Source: Trichosphaerium sp. ATCC 40318 (taxonomy: Eukaryota; Discosea; Flabellinia; Trichosidae). From it: a stretch of 64,000 nucleotides of DNA. The position numbers and the translations under genes were made by a program. The first letter of the stretch is position 1. Every line of letters begins with the position of its first letter. Of this stretch, positions 34,791 to 46,683 are shown in pieces. The notes beneath the pieces were generated by a model. The model was not told the origin of the DNA. It saw only the letters and a program-made list of their open reading frames with translations, and did no database searches. The stretch spans positions 372,001 through 436,000 of the forward strand of contig JALMLS010000466.1 of NCBI GenBank assembly GCA_038496445.1, read 5' to 3'.

Positions 34791-36185
34791 ATGACGTCAA
34801 AAAAGCTTGAACTTGTAGAACTGCCACAAGAGATACTCGCAAGCATTACAAACTTCATGTCCGATGAGAATAGGACTAATTTCGCACAAGTGTGCCAAAC
34901 GCTAAAGAAGGTAGCTTGCCAGTTTCAAAGAAGCAAAAACACAAACAAAAAGACTGACACCTTCCTTTGATTATTTCTAAATATAGCCACAAACTTATTC
35001 TTGTTTCTTTAGCACATATACGATTGTGAAGGATATAGAAAGGTTTTCATTTACACTGTTGAACAAGCTAAAGAGATTGGCAAGTGTAGTGGTATTCTAA
35101 AACGAAGTATTATTCATCTATGTGCCCATGAAGTTGGAGATGATGCTCTGGCATTCTTGAGAGGAGCAAGAGAGATAGGTGTTTGCTATGATTCCGCAAA
35201 AGAGTGTGGAGAGTTTTATGGTATAGAACGTGATTCTTTGATATCAGATGAAGGATTACAATACCTAACAGGTATACATACTATCAATCTCAGCGAAACC
35301 AATGTAACTGATAATGGTCTTGCATACTTAAAAGGTGTACACACCATATTTTTGGACGAATGCAAAGGTATAACTGATGCCGGACTTGCACACTTGAAAG
35401 GAGTGCATACTATTACATTGGAGAGAACTGAGACGATTACTAACGCTGGTATGGTCCATATACAAGGTGCTTATGATGTTACTCTAAGTGACAGTATCAC
35501 AGATGACGGTTTAAAGCATTTTTCAAGTGTCCATACTATCACGCTTGGTAACAATTTAAAAGGATACGGCCTAGAGTGTTTGAAGAATGCTCATACTGTC
35601 CACCTACCTTACAGAATGCAAGATAACGACTGCTTACGCCATTTATCTGGAGTCAAAAAAGTATATGTGAAGAATTCCTACGGAGATAGTGTAAGGCACT
35701 TGGCTGGTGTCCCTGAACTCTATCTTTCTAACTGCTCTTCCGTTACACCCAATTGCATTAAGCAGCTTGGAGGTTGTCATACTATTAACCTTACTCGTAC
35801 ACAAGTAACAGATGATGCTTTATCCACTTTTAAAGGTGTTAAAAAAATATGGCTTTCTTACACAAACGTTGGTGATGAAGGTATTAAACACTTATCCGGT
35901 GTTCATACTATTCATCTTGAATCAACAAATGTTACAAATGTTGGTCTTAGGTATCTTGAAGGCGTAAAGGACATTAATTTGAATGACACGAAAGTTTCTG
36001 ATAACGGAATGAAATATTTGGCTGGTGCAGAGATTGTTGATGTTTCGTATACTAGAGTATCTGATAAAGGTATAAAGTTGATCATGTCTAAGCCTGGGTT
36101 GCATACTATACAACCTCGTGTTTCAAAGGTTTCAAAAAAATGTATGGAATTCATGGAATCTAAAGGAGTTATGGTGTATTATTAA
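34791..36185 (+). CDS. F-box protein with leucine-rich repeats, second member
   Basis: Two exons, 34791-34910 and 35013-36185, 430 residues. The first exon is an F-box (LVELPQEILASITNFM...FAQVCQTLKK) and the intron lies exactly at its end. The second exon carries about twelve LRRs with the core 'GVHTI.LS.T.VTD.GL.YLKGVHTI', a sister family of the gene at 12993-14180. The repeats here favour Thr or Asn where the first gene has Cys. The N-terminal F-box points to a substrate adaptor of an SCF ubiquitin ligase, with the LRRs as binding surface; the target is unknown. Confidence 0.8.
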
Positions 36186-36733
36186 TAAAAACTGTTACTT
36201 TTTACAAGTCAAAATTCGTCACTGTCTAACCACATATTTTGCGAGGCAATGTAAAAATAGAGCTTTGAATGTTGAAAACAACGAGCCAAATAAGCTTATT
36301 AAAGTTGGCTACAATTTCTCAACAGTGTATTGACAAAGCGATTTAGGTGTTTGTCATAGCGATTGTCCACAGCTATAAACTACAAATGTAAGCGTATCCT
36401 AGACAGGCTGAAGAGCGTCACAATCCTCTTCTTACAACTACAACAATACAGTCCTCCGTTCACATTTTGGCGAAAGGATAAAATTTTCAGATTTCATAAA
36501 TGTCGGAGTAACTTGCATCAGAATTTCTAAAAGTGATGACTGCCTTTACAAAAAAAACGCCAAATATTTGAAAAAATTGGCGGTTGTTTTTTGTAGATTG
36601 CGCTTATTGACTAATTAGAAGACGCAAATATAAACTAGATTAGTTGGGTGACTTGTTTGACACGCTTAGTTTGTATCTGGTCAATGCTGAGACTTTTGTT
36701 ACTCAGGTATTTTATTTACACGTCACTGTAAAG
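36186..36733. other. Intergenic, no gene seen
   Basis: AT-rich spacer between two plus-strand genes without open frames of interest. Confidence 0.5.
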
Positions 36734-38915
36734 ATGCTTTACACAAGTACGCGTGGTAACGGCGCTACAAAGTCGTTTGAGCAAGTAGTGTTACAAGGTA
36801 CTGCTGTATTATTAACAACCACTCTCTCATGATCGTTTAGGACTCGCTGAAGATGGTGGCTTGTTTGTGCCTACGTCATTACCTAAGATCGACAAGAAAA
36901 CGTTAGAAAGCTGGTCTGATCTATCATACGGTGATCTTTTCTTCAATGTCGCAAGTTTGTTTATCGCTGAGAGTGAAATACCTCGCAAAGATCTGAAAAA
37001 CATCACCAGCACATGTTACAGTGCATTTAGGTACGTTGGGAACCGTGCACGGACCATCATTACCTTATTTAAAAAACTGTGACTTTAGTTCTTAAATAGC
37101 ACACCTATGTTATCTCCGCGCGTAAAAAAACAGTTCCAACGTGTCTACGAAAGTTTTTCAAGCGCATACAATCATCTCGCTTCATCTCGCTTAAACTCTT
37201 TTTAATAGAGATCCTGAAGTCATTAAAATGCATAAAACGAACAATATGCACATAATGGAGCTGTTTCATGGACCTACGTTCTCTTTTAAAGATGTTGCGC
37301 TACAATTTTTGGGGCAGTTGTTCAATTACTTCTTGACGCGAAAACAACGCACACAGGATAGTATAACAGTCGTTGGTGCAACAAGTGGAGATACAGGAAG
37401 CGCTGCGATACATGGCTTACGGTACGTCAAGTGCAAGTCGGTTTGACCGTGAAAAATCGTGAGATTAAAAAATCCTTGTTCAACAAAAAAACATCGATAC
37501 TGACGCGAATGTAGAGGCTTGGACAATATTGATGTTTTCATATTATTCCCTGATGGTGGTGTATCACCTATTCAAGAATTACAAATGACTACTGTACTGG
37601 ATGATAACATCCATTGCGTGGCTGTAGAGGTACCAAACGGAAAACGAAAAATTTGATTTAATGGTTTTTTTTAACAGGGAAATTTTGATCATTGTCAAAC
37701 GATTGTGAAGGACCTATTCAAGGATACTGAATTCTCTAGTACATATAATATGGGTGCTATCAATTCAATTAACTGGGCAAGAATAATGGCACAAATAACA
37801 TACTATTTTTATGGGTATTTTAAAGTGTCAAAAGAAGAGCCTAATAAGGATTGGGTAAGAAAAAAACTAGTTTTTTTTTGTTCTGAAGAAATGCATATCG
37901 TATCTTATTTTATATTAGATTTTTTCTGTACCTACCGGAAATTTTGGTGATGTTCTGGCCGGATTCTTTGCAAAATCTATGGGTAATGTTGTCTTTTTTT
38001 TGGTAACTTTTCGCGGGTTTTTTTATTTTGAAGATTTTTTTTTTGACTGTTTTCTTTCTTTAGGTTTGCCTATCCGTTTACAACTTGTTACAAATGTAAA
38101 CAATATATTGCATAGATTTTTCACAACTGGTAAATACCACAGAGAATCACTACAACCCTCAAACAGGTATCATAAACAATCCATAAAAAAACCTTTTCGC
38201 GGTTTTTTTTCTCACTTGTACTTCATTCAAACATGACACTCTGTAGTCCATCCATGGATATTCAGGTTGCATCCAACTTTGAAAGGTTCTTGTATTTCTT
38301 ATGTGATAAAAACACAGAAACAATACGGTACACATATGACCAATAAATAAAGAAAATGGTTGTCTAACACAAGAATCACTAGGAAATGGATGAATACATT
38401 TGCTGAAACAGGCAAACTTACACTTGACGAAAAGTGGCTTTCCAAAGCACAATCACTAATTTTATCAGCGTGTACAGATGGTACGTAAAATATATTTACA
38501 CATTATACCACGTGAGAGTGCTTATAAAGTTATTTATAGAAACACAAACATTGGCAACAATAAAAAAATTTTATGAAGAAGAAAAATACCTTCTTTGTCC
38601 TCACACAGCTGTTGGTGTTCATGGAGCACAAGAACTTCGAAAAGCTCACCCAGAATTTGGTACTTGTTCAGTACAGGCTTTATGTTGAAACTAACACGTG
38701 TTGTAGGAGATAAAACAAAGTTTGTTTGCCTTGCAACTGCTCATCCGGGCAAGTTTGCAAAAGCTGTGACAAAAGCGTTATCAAAGTCTATGCCTCTCCC
38801 AACTGAGCTTCAAGCACTTTCTACACAAAAAACAAAGGTTTTAAAAGCAAGAGCAGAAAAAGAAGAGATTAAGAAGTTAATAACAGATACACTCGGTAAA
38901 AAGAAGAATTCATGA
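36734..38915 (+). CDS. Threonine synthase
   Basis: Eleven exons: 36734-36797, 36841-37030, 37209-37421, 37515-37629, 37678-37854, 37919-37982, 38064-38166, 38247-38327, 38384-38480, 38540-38659 and 38707-38915. The protein starts MLYTSTRG, continues 'GLAEDGGLFVP', and has the PLP lysine in 'FHGPTFSFKDVALQFLG'; 'GATSGDTGSAA' and 'FPDGGVSPIQELQM' bind phosphate and substrate, 'VPTGNFGDVLAGFFA' is the cofactor phosphate loop. This is the long THR4-type enzyme of fungi and bacteria, which converts O-phosphohomoserine to threonine, so the organism can finish threonine synthesis. The C terminus is lysine-rich (LGKKKNS). All introns are 43-180 nt. Confidence 0.92.
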
Positions 38916-39141
38916 TAAAAGAAAGAAAGAAAAAATAAAGAAAATTAAATTCCTTAAACTTGCTTGTCAGCAGCTTAAGGTGCACTTTTTATCAGCATCT
39001 CAGCTACCAAAACACATTGTTTAATTTTTATATTGACGATTGAGTTGTGACGCAATTTTACTATTAATCACGTGCTTTATTTTACATTTTTTTTGTTGTT
39101 GTTTTTTGTTCGAAAAAAAATTTTGTTTGTTGTTTATCTAT

Positions 39142-41034
39142 TTAACCACTAACTTGCGCTAACTGTGTCAACGCCTCTTTGGCACTAGCAAACCCTAGAT
39201 CCAAAGCTTTATCAAAAAATACTTTTGCAGCAGCATAGCGTCCTTGAGCTGCCTCTAGAATACCCAAATCGTATAGTGCAACAGGTAATCCTTGATCCGC
39301 TGCCAACTTGTACATTTGTTTGGCTTTTTCTATTTCAAGAACGTCAGTCAAAAAAAACTCGAAAAAAAGTTGCTTACCATCATCTTCTTCTACGCCAATA
39401 CCATTCTCATAAAATCTTCCTAAAGCATGCTGAGCGCTTGCTAATTTACCTTGAGCAGCAAGTTGAGCCCAGTGAACAGCCTCAACGAGATTTTGTTTGG
39501 TGCCTTAAGAAAGTAAGAAAAAACTACAACTTTCTTGCTGAAAATCTAATTCCGAACCTTTTCCTGCAAGCAAACACTTAGATAGCTCAAACTGTGCTTT
39601 AACATGATCTCTTTCACTTGCACATCTCAATAAACCAACAGCAGTAGGCTGTTTATCAAATCCTTGTAAAAGCATCGCAAGGTTATACTGTGCTTTTGAA
39701 TCATTTTGTCCTGATGCCATCTCATAAAACTCCATAGCTTTTGATATATCTACTTCTACGCCATACTCTCCAGACTCGTATAACCAACCCAAATAATATT
39801 GTGCATCTACATCACCAATAGTAGCTGCCTTTTGCATCCACTTCATACCATCCTTTAGATTCTTATCAGTTCCAAGTCCTTTCAGATAGAAAGTGCCTTA
39901 ACAGAGGGAATTAATTAGCTGCATTTGACAGACAAAAAAAAAAAAGGAAAATATGAAATTTTTGTTCAAAACTCATCAGAATGAGTAAGCAGTTAACGAT
40001 GAACAAAAACCTTGTGACATATGCGAACTTAATTTCGTCAATACAAAAATCACTATACTCGTGACTAGAGAGAGCCCTCTGGAACAAGAAGAATACAACG
40101 TCCAAAAAAATAAAAAAGAGAATCAAGAATGAGAAAGGTACCTAGCAAGAACATTGCCTCAGTATTCCCACGTTGAGCGGATGAGAATGCATACACGAAT
40201 GCTTTGTACTCGTTCTGACCTGCTATTGTCCCTTCAGCATACAAGAACGCAAGAGATTGCTCAATGATATCAACACCAACAAAACTGAAAGTGCATGCCT
40301 TCTCTAGCATCTTTATACCTACCATAAAATATAAACAACCAATTTTCCGGCGAAGGTTCCAACCAAATCGAAAAAGAAAACGAACAAAAAAAAACTCCTA
40401 AAATTTTACCTTTTTCTTTATCTAGAGGTACACCTGAACCTTTTAGGTGTAGAATACCTAAATTATGATAACTAATACCATCTCCTCCTATATAATTCAA
40501 CATATTAGCGTTGAGAAATAAATTTTTGACACTTGGTCAACGTGATCAATATTTTTTGATTGGATAAAAAAAAAAGGTCAGAAAACTAGACTAAAAATGT
40601 TTTGTAAGGCGTTTGTTATAAAAATAAACGGTACAATGGTGTACTCACCTGACTTTACAGCAGCCTCAAATAAGTCAACAGCGCGTTTACGGTCTTCTTC
40701 CATTCCAATACCATTTAAATAGCATACACCTAATTGAGAGAGAGCATGCACGTCTCCATCATCACCACGCTCCTTTAGTGCTTTAATGTAGTTTGAATCT
40801 AGTTTATCGCGATCTAGAGGTTATTAGTATGTTTCATTGCTCTGTATTAGAGTACCAACGCCAAGGGTAGAGTTCTTACTATTAAATACAGCGATTGAAT
40901 GGTTTCGCTCTAAACCATCTCGTACAGAAGGAGTAGGGCTCTTAACAAGAGCCGAATGCACTAGCGCGTTGTTGTAAATGACAATGTGCGTAAAACATTA
41001 CATTACGACATACTTGAGGTAGTTTCAGACATTC
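39142..41034 (-). CDS. Sel1-repeat protein
   Basis: Read from about 41034 (an ATG with MSETTS, start not proven) to TAA 39142-39144. At least eight Sel1-like helical repeats are visible, for example 'ALSQLGVCYLNGIGMEEDRKRAVDLFEAA', seen in parts around 40690, 'NLGILHLKGSG', 'AQYYLGWLYESG', 'AQHALGRFYENGIGVEEDDG' split over 39400, and 'VALYDLGILEAAQGRY'. Introns fall between or within repeats and often after a Gly codon in phase 1. Sel1 repeats are scaffolds; well-known members act in ER-associated degradation (SEL1L/Hrd3) or in chitin synthase activation, but no membrane segment is seen here, so the role is open. Confidence 0.72.
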
Positions 41035-41493
41035 TTACATAATACGTTACCAACGATTGTTTATCTGTACAGAGCGAGTAAAAATAACAAAACGCGCTTT
41101 ATGTGCACAAATAGTCAAACTTTTTTCCTCTCCTCCACACCATCTCCTCTAAACCTTCGCAACCACGCCTATAGCAATATCAAAAAACTCGCTATTTTGA
41201 CACGTGCTACGAAAAAGCTATTGATTTTTGCTGATTGTTTTGAGAACATGGGAAGTTATGAAAATACAGTTTCTTCAAGTTAGTACCTTCTGACAAACTT
41301 GGAGGTGCACTTATAAGCGTACATTGGCATATTGCGTCAAGTTCCTTTTGAGAATTGCCTTGTTATTGTTTAATGGCTAATTTTCGATACACCTAGTTTA
41401 CCACTATGATACACAGTGAACTAGACTTCGAACTTAACAATACCGTTAAGTGACATTGTTTGATCACGTACACCTGTGTTAAGAGCATCACCT

Positions 41494-42813
41494 ATGCAAC
41501 CAATCACATCAAAGCCAAACTGGATAAAAGTCGACACCGCAAACAATGTTCTAGACCTTCCTCGTGACATACAGAGTTATTTATGCACATTCGACGAAGA
41601 AACGTTTACAAAGTATCATAAGCTGTCAAAAAGAGCTGCAATAAGCACTCACTACAATAACAAACTCGAAAAAAACGGTATTTGGACGATTTGGTACTCT
41701 ACAGGCGAAGTACAGTGTAAATACAGCATTATTAATGATAAAACACATGGAGAGTTCCTTACCTGGTATAAGAGTGGAGCTCCCAAACTACAGCGTATGC
41801 TCGTAGATGACAAACAAACTGGTGAATGTAAGGAGTGGCACGAAAATGGACAGCTGAAGCTGCAGTGTACGTTTGTTGATGACAAGAAGAATGGTGAACT
41901 GGAGGAGTGGTATAAGAATGGGCAAATAGATACACAGTGTATGTTTGTTGATGGTAAGATGCATGGCAAGTTAAAGAAGTGGTATGAGAATGGACAAGTC
42001 GCTGTGCAGAGTACATATATTGATGGTAAGAGAAATGGTGAGTACAAGGGCTGGTATGAGAGTGGGCAACCTAAGTTACAAACTACCTTTAATAATAACA
42101 CAACAAATGGAGAACTAAAGGAGTGGTATCAAAACGGACACCTGAAGCTACAACGTATGTTTGTTAATGGTAAAGAAAATGGTGAATGCAAGGAGTGGTA
42201 TGAGAATGGACAACTAAAGGTAAAGTGCAACTTTGTTGATGATAAAAAAAATGGAGAGATAAAGGAATGGCACGAAAATGGACAGCTCCTTTTGAGTGCT
42301 ATGTATGTAAATTTTAAGGTACATGGTGAGTACACACAATGGTACTCAAATGGACAACTTTATACACAATGTGTGTACAGTAGAGGTGAGATAAATGGAG
42401 TGTATAAGGGGTGGCATGAAAACGGGCAATTAAAGCTGACTTATAATTTTGTTGATGGTAAGCTGCATGGTGAGTTTGATAAGTGGCATGATAATGGTCA
42501 AAAGCATCACCATTGCACATACAAAGATGGTAAGGAACATGGTAAATGCTATGATTTGGATGAGGAGGGTAAACTCGTCCTAGACTGTGAATTCATCAAT
42601 GGGAACAAGAACGGTAGACACATGGAGTGGTACAACAACGGAAATCCCAAAATAGAATTTACGTCCGTTGATGGCAAGATGTGTGGCGAGCTCAAACGCT
42701 GGCATGAGAACGGACAACTTCAGTTACAATGTACGTACGTTGATGATAAAGAGAGCGGGGAGTGTAAGGTGTGGGATGAGAACGGGGAGCTAAAGTTAAC
42801 GAAACTTTTTTGA
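41494..42813 (+). CDS. F-box-like protein with YwqK/MORN-type repeats
   Basis: A single intronless frame of 439 codons from ATG 41494 to TGA at 42811. Residues 15-60 look like an F-box (VLDLPRDIQSYLCTF). The rest is about sixteen repeats of 22-24 residues with the core 'GE.KEWYENGQLKLQC.FVDGK', the toxin-antitoxin YwqK/MORN-variant repeat. Such repeats form a beta-sheet platform. F-box plus this repeat is a common arrangement in giant viruses such as marseilleviruses, and free-standing repeats occur in bacteria. Function here is unknown; a ubiquitin-ligase adaptor is possible. No introns, unlike its neighbours. Confidence 0.78.
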   Translation: MQPITSKPNWIKVDTANNVLDLPRDIQSYLCTFDEETFTKYHKLSKRAAISTHYNNKLEKNGIWTIWYSTGEVQCKYSIINDKTHGEFLTWYKSGAPKLQRMLVDDKQTGECKEWHENGQLKLQCTFVDDKKNGELEEWYKNGQIDTQCMFVDGKMHGKLKKWYENGQVAVQSTYIDGKRNGEYKGWYESGQPKLQTTFNNNTTNGELKEWYQNGHLKLQRMFVNGKENGECKEWYENGQLKVKCNFVDDKKNGEIKEWHENGQLLLSAMYVNFKVHGEYTQWYSNGQLYTQCVYSRGEINGVYKGWHENGQLKLTYNFVDGKLHGEFDKWHDNGQKHHHCTYKDGKEHGKCYDLDEEGKLVLDCEFINGNKNGRHMEWYNNGNPKIEFTSVDGKMCGELKRWHENGQLQLQCTYVDDKESGECKVWDENGELKLTKLF

Positions 42814-42956
42814 TTGAAGGAATAAAAGTTAATCTGTTTTGTACAATGTGCAAACAACCAAAGAAACTATGTTTATAGAAGCTTATACAAGGTTGGACGG
42901 GGTATACTTTTTTTTCTTCCCGAAGTTTAAAATTTGTTCGTGGTCACTTTGACACT

Positions 42957-43499
42957 TTACGAGAAGGTATGTACGATGTTGAAGAATAATCTAAAAAGTG
43001 ATGAGTAAGACAAAATGTCATTTTTTTGCGTTTTTTTTTGTAGAGTTCGTGTAAAATGGCTTGTTCGCGTACGTCCAGAAGAGTAAGTATGTCTATGGTG
43101 TAGTCCGTTAGTTTTAGGTAGTTTAAAAAATAAAGATGTACGTACAAATGCTCCTTGGTTTAAACCTTCTGTTACTACACTAGCTGTTGATTGGAAGTAT
43201 TCTGACGTATTAAATTTCAAGCAAATTAAAACAAAGAGCGCAGTCAATGCCATACTGCCTAAATACAATAGAATACCTAATATCCAACCCTACAATACAT
43301 TAAAACAAGAAAAAACTAACAAATTACCTCTAAGCCTAAAACACCGGCTAATGCTCCAGCAAACACTGACACAATCGTTCGGCTAGCGTAATCAGCGCTG
43401 TAAAACAGGTAATACGTACCAGAAATATAATGACGTTTTATTAGCCTGAATATGATCTGGACGGTAACTCTCTTGTACAACTTGGTCTGCTGTAGCCAT
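42957..43499 (-). CDS. EMC6: ER membrane protein complex subunit 6
   Basis: Read from ATG 43499 (MATADQVVQESYRPDHIQ) to TAA 42957-42959. The exons give 'ANKTSLYF', then 'DYASRTIVSVFAGALAGVLGLEG', a membrane hairpin 'WILGILLYLGSMALTALFVL', and a final 'SLFRLFFNIVHTFS' that matches the conserved EMC6 ending (LFW..LY..VH.Y). EMC6 is a core membrane subunit of the EMC insertase, which places tail-anchored and multi-pass proteins in the ER membrane. The splice into the last exon could not be fixed: the frame before it changes around 43040-43140. Length of about 115-140 residues fits the family (about 110). Confidence 0.72.
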
Positions 43500-43659
43500 C
43501 TTTATACTTGCACTCAAAAAAACAATAAAACGAAAGCAGTAATTGCCAAGTCAAACGAGAAGAAAAAAAATCTAAAGTGTCATTTTGAAAGTTACTTTTT
43601 TTTTCCTTCTTTTGTTTGTACAACGTATTGCCCATTTTACATTTTGCTTTGCAAAAACA

Positions 43660-45176
43660 CTACTCCAAAAATTGCCGATTGTTAGCCATTGACTGTGAGT
43701 AACCTCCTCCTGTCACAGGATTCCACTCTAGTGGAAGATTCTCTTTATATGGGTTGAAAGGGCTATGGTCAACAGATTGTATGGGTACTAAAAAGTATTA
43801 AGAACTGCAACATTGTGCCAAAAAAAAAAGAATGAATTGGAAAATGATAGCACGTGGCTTGCCTGGATTATCAATTGTGGTGTCAGATGGGGTGTCATTT
43901 TGTGTTTCTGTAGAGCCATTTGTGGTTTGCGTAGTTTGTTGTGTTGGTGCTATAAATCACTTAGATTTCATTGATTATCTTTAAAAGCTATTGTACCTGG
44001 CGGAGCAAGTGCTGCCTTATTTTTGGGAATTGTATGCAAATAACCGTATCCTACATCGCATCCTAGGCTACACAAGGCTTTAGTGTTGATATGAATGATA
44101 CCGATACATACCTTCCTTGTCCTCCCCAACTCCCATTAGGAGTTATTGTTACCTAACGGCGTTAAAAAAAGTTTTTCTCAAAAATTAAATTAAACGAAAA
44201 ACGCACCAATCTGACGTTGTCCGTTTGTGTACTGTATACATATAATGGGATTGCTTCACCTTCTTTTTCTTTAACCAATGTATAAAAATCGTCCTAATAA
44301 AAAGCAATATTTAGCATACAACAACTCATGCTAACACGTGATTTTAGTTACTTGATTATTGAACAATAATTCTGGTGTGCCAACAATATAATCTATATAC
44401 GATTCTAGTCCAGCCAATTTTGCAGGAGATGCAGGATGAACATTCTACAAGCGATCATTAACAAAATGTCTAAGAACAAAATGAAAAAAAAACGGCTATT
44501 GTGCGAGTAAAACTCTGTAAATACTGTGCCTATAAAAGAATGTTTTTTGTTAGCAACGTACCAGCACATGCCACACATGTTCGTTTGCCTTTGCATATGA
44601 ACAAAATCTGACGCTAATACCTTTGTCTCGCGTAAGCCCGTTTATTTAAACGCTTGAAAAGTCATTTTGACGAAAAAAGTCGAGTTTATTTTTAATCGAA
44701 CCGAACGTCTATTGGCGTATTGAATAGTACCTGCGAAACCTGCTCCACCCCAGCTATTACTTGGCACTACTTGTACAGCTATAAAATCGTTTTTAGCAAA
44801 ACGAAAAAAAGACAACGTCGACACCTCTATAAGTTTCGTCTCTACTGTTGTACGCTACCAAGTCTATCGGTTTATCAACGTTAGTCTTTAAAGTGTCGAC
44901 AAGAACTTCATCCTCCATCACCTATTTAAACGTCATTTATGATCATTTATTGTGTCGCGTACTAATGGGGTACCACTAACGCTCGTTATAAAATCAAAGA
45001 AACTGTTTAAACCCGCTATTTCGCCAGGAGAATTAGGCGTAACCTGTGATACGTAAATTAAATGCGCAACGCTCGTTACAAACCTGTAAAACATGATAGC
45101 CAAACTCTGGTGGTTCTTCCTTATTGCTATCTTGTTTCTTTACAACAGGAGTCTCTGTAGTGTATACCTGGCCCAT
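43660..45176 (-). CDS. Golgi reassembly stacking protein (GRASP)
   Basis: Read from ATG 45176 to TAG 43660-43662 through about nine small exons. The start MGQVYTTET gives a glycine for N-myristoylation. Two PDZ-like GRASP domains follow: PDZ1 'EFGYHVLQVTPNSPGEIAGLNSFFDFI' (read across one intron) with 'DTLKTNVDKPIDLVAYN', then 'NSWGGAGFAG' and PDZ2 'NVHPASPAKLAGLESYIDYI' with 'DDFYTLVKEKEGEAIPLYVY', then 'LGCDVGYGYLHTIP'. The C-terminal tail is Thr/Pro-rich, as in the regulatory region of GRASP55/65. GRASPs tether Golgi cisternae and support unconventional secretion. The exact splice after 'DFITS' (45010) is ambiguous. The Rab5 gene lies upstream on the same strand. Confidence 0.88.
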
Positions 45177-45364
45177 CGCTCACACCATCGAAACTGTTAA
45201 AGTTACTTTTTTTGACTTTTTCATGACACTTAAATAATTCATTTACACTACTGCGCTACTATATTACATTGAGAATAAATATTAGTACTCTCATTTTTGC
45301 CTACTATTTGACAATTTCGTTGATTCAAAAAAAAATGTCGAAGGAGATTGTGACACTGGAATTG

Positions 45365-46314
45365 TTAACTCGAGCAACACTTTCTATTATTTTCCCTCCT
45401 TCCAACATGAGTTGTATTTGAAAACGAAGATGATAGGGGATGTCCAGCAGCACGATATTTATCTAAAACCTCTCTAGGTAGGTAGGAAGCTAAATTTGTA
45501 AGCAAATAGGACCATTTTGTTAATATGGCGCCTTACCAATCAGATCAAAAATTTCAACGATGTTTGTGCCATCTAGTGCGCTTGTCTCAATGAATAGTAA
45601 GTCAGCTTTAGCAGCATACTGCTCTCCATCTTCCTTTGAAATCCTCCTGTATTCAAGATCCGACTTGTTTGCTACTAGTATCATGAGCATGACACCTCCG
45701 TCTTGTTGTAGTTCATTCACCCATCTGCAATAATAAGTTACATTAAAAAACTAATAAAAGAGACACCAATATATGTTGTACTTTTTAGCCGTTGCGAAAC
45801 TTTCCTACAGACAAAGCTAGTTAGTTTTTTGAAATAAGAATTTATTTGTTGTCGAAAAATACGTACCACCGCCGTTACATCGTATACAATTATAGCTACA
45901 TGCGCACCACGGTAATACATAGGCGCTAAAATAATTACGTACAAAAAAAGACATTATGGGAATGTGTACCTAAAGAAGCGTATCGCTCTTGGCCCGCTGT
46001 ATCCTAGTTACGTAAGTTTAACACTGTTTCACTTGCAAAAATCTGTAACGAACCCATATCTCGAATTTAACTCTCTTTGTGTCTATTTCTACATTTTTAG
46101 TGAGGAATGCCGCTATTTGGGATAAGCAAAGACACAACCAATTTCCCGAACCTCCAATTGTTCCTTCAGTGTTCTCATAGAACTTGTTCTCCACGTAGCG
46201 CAATACAATGCTAGATTTACCTATTTCATTGTTAGCAATTCTCAAAAGGAAACGGAACGTACCCACAGCAGCGGCGCCTAGAAGAACAATCTTAACCTGA
46301 GAAGCTACGGCCAT
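45365..46314 (-). CDS. Rab5-type small GTPase
   Basis: Read from ATG 46314 to TAA 45365-45367 over seven exons. All GTPase motifs are present: G1 'GAAAVGKSS' (split by an intron after the first G of the lysine loop), effector region 'TIGAAFLTK', which is typical of Rab5, G3 '[20 protein letters not shown]', G4 'NKSD', G5 'ETSAL'. The protein ends RKCCSS, so both C-terminal cysteines for geranylgeranylation are there, in the Rab5-like CCxx arrangement. Rab5 directs fusion of early endosomes. Introns are 39-75 nt. The ATG in MAVASQVKI is close to the first beta strand, giving a compact protein of about 200 residues. Confidence 0.92.
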
Positions 46315-46683
46315 GTGGAAGGCTGAAGGCAGTACAATGCTGACTTTAAGCGAACATGTGTACCCTAACAAAAGAGCACAGTAGCAACCGTTGCGCCAAT
46401 TTACGCAAAACCTTGAACAAACGCCGTCGAATGACAGATGTCAGTGTTTAAGATAAGCAGTCATTCCAAAAGCCCTTCGTTTCCGCTAGTTACGCACTAC
46501 ACAGTACTTTCCAGTACGAAGTCATTTTTTGCGAATGACACAATTCCAAAGAAGGCAATACTTCCAACATGGTAAATATAACCCATGTGGAGTGTTTTAT
46601 GTTCGCTTGAGGTTGAATAAAGTTGAATATCGAAAAGGAGTTGGCCGAACTTTTAGTGCTTCCAAAACTATCAACAAGTGACC

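Noticed and set aside
41652-42520. Minus-strand frames of up to 149 codons across the YwqK/MORN-like gene
   Set aside because: Antisense shadows of an internally repetitive gene; their apparent repeats mirror the plus-strand repeats.
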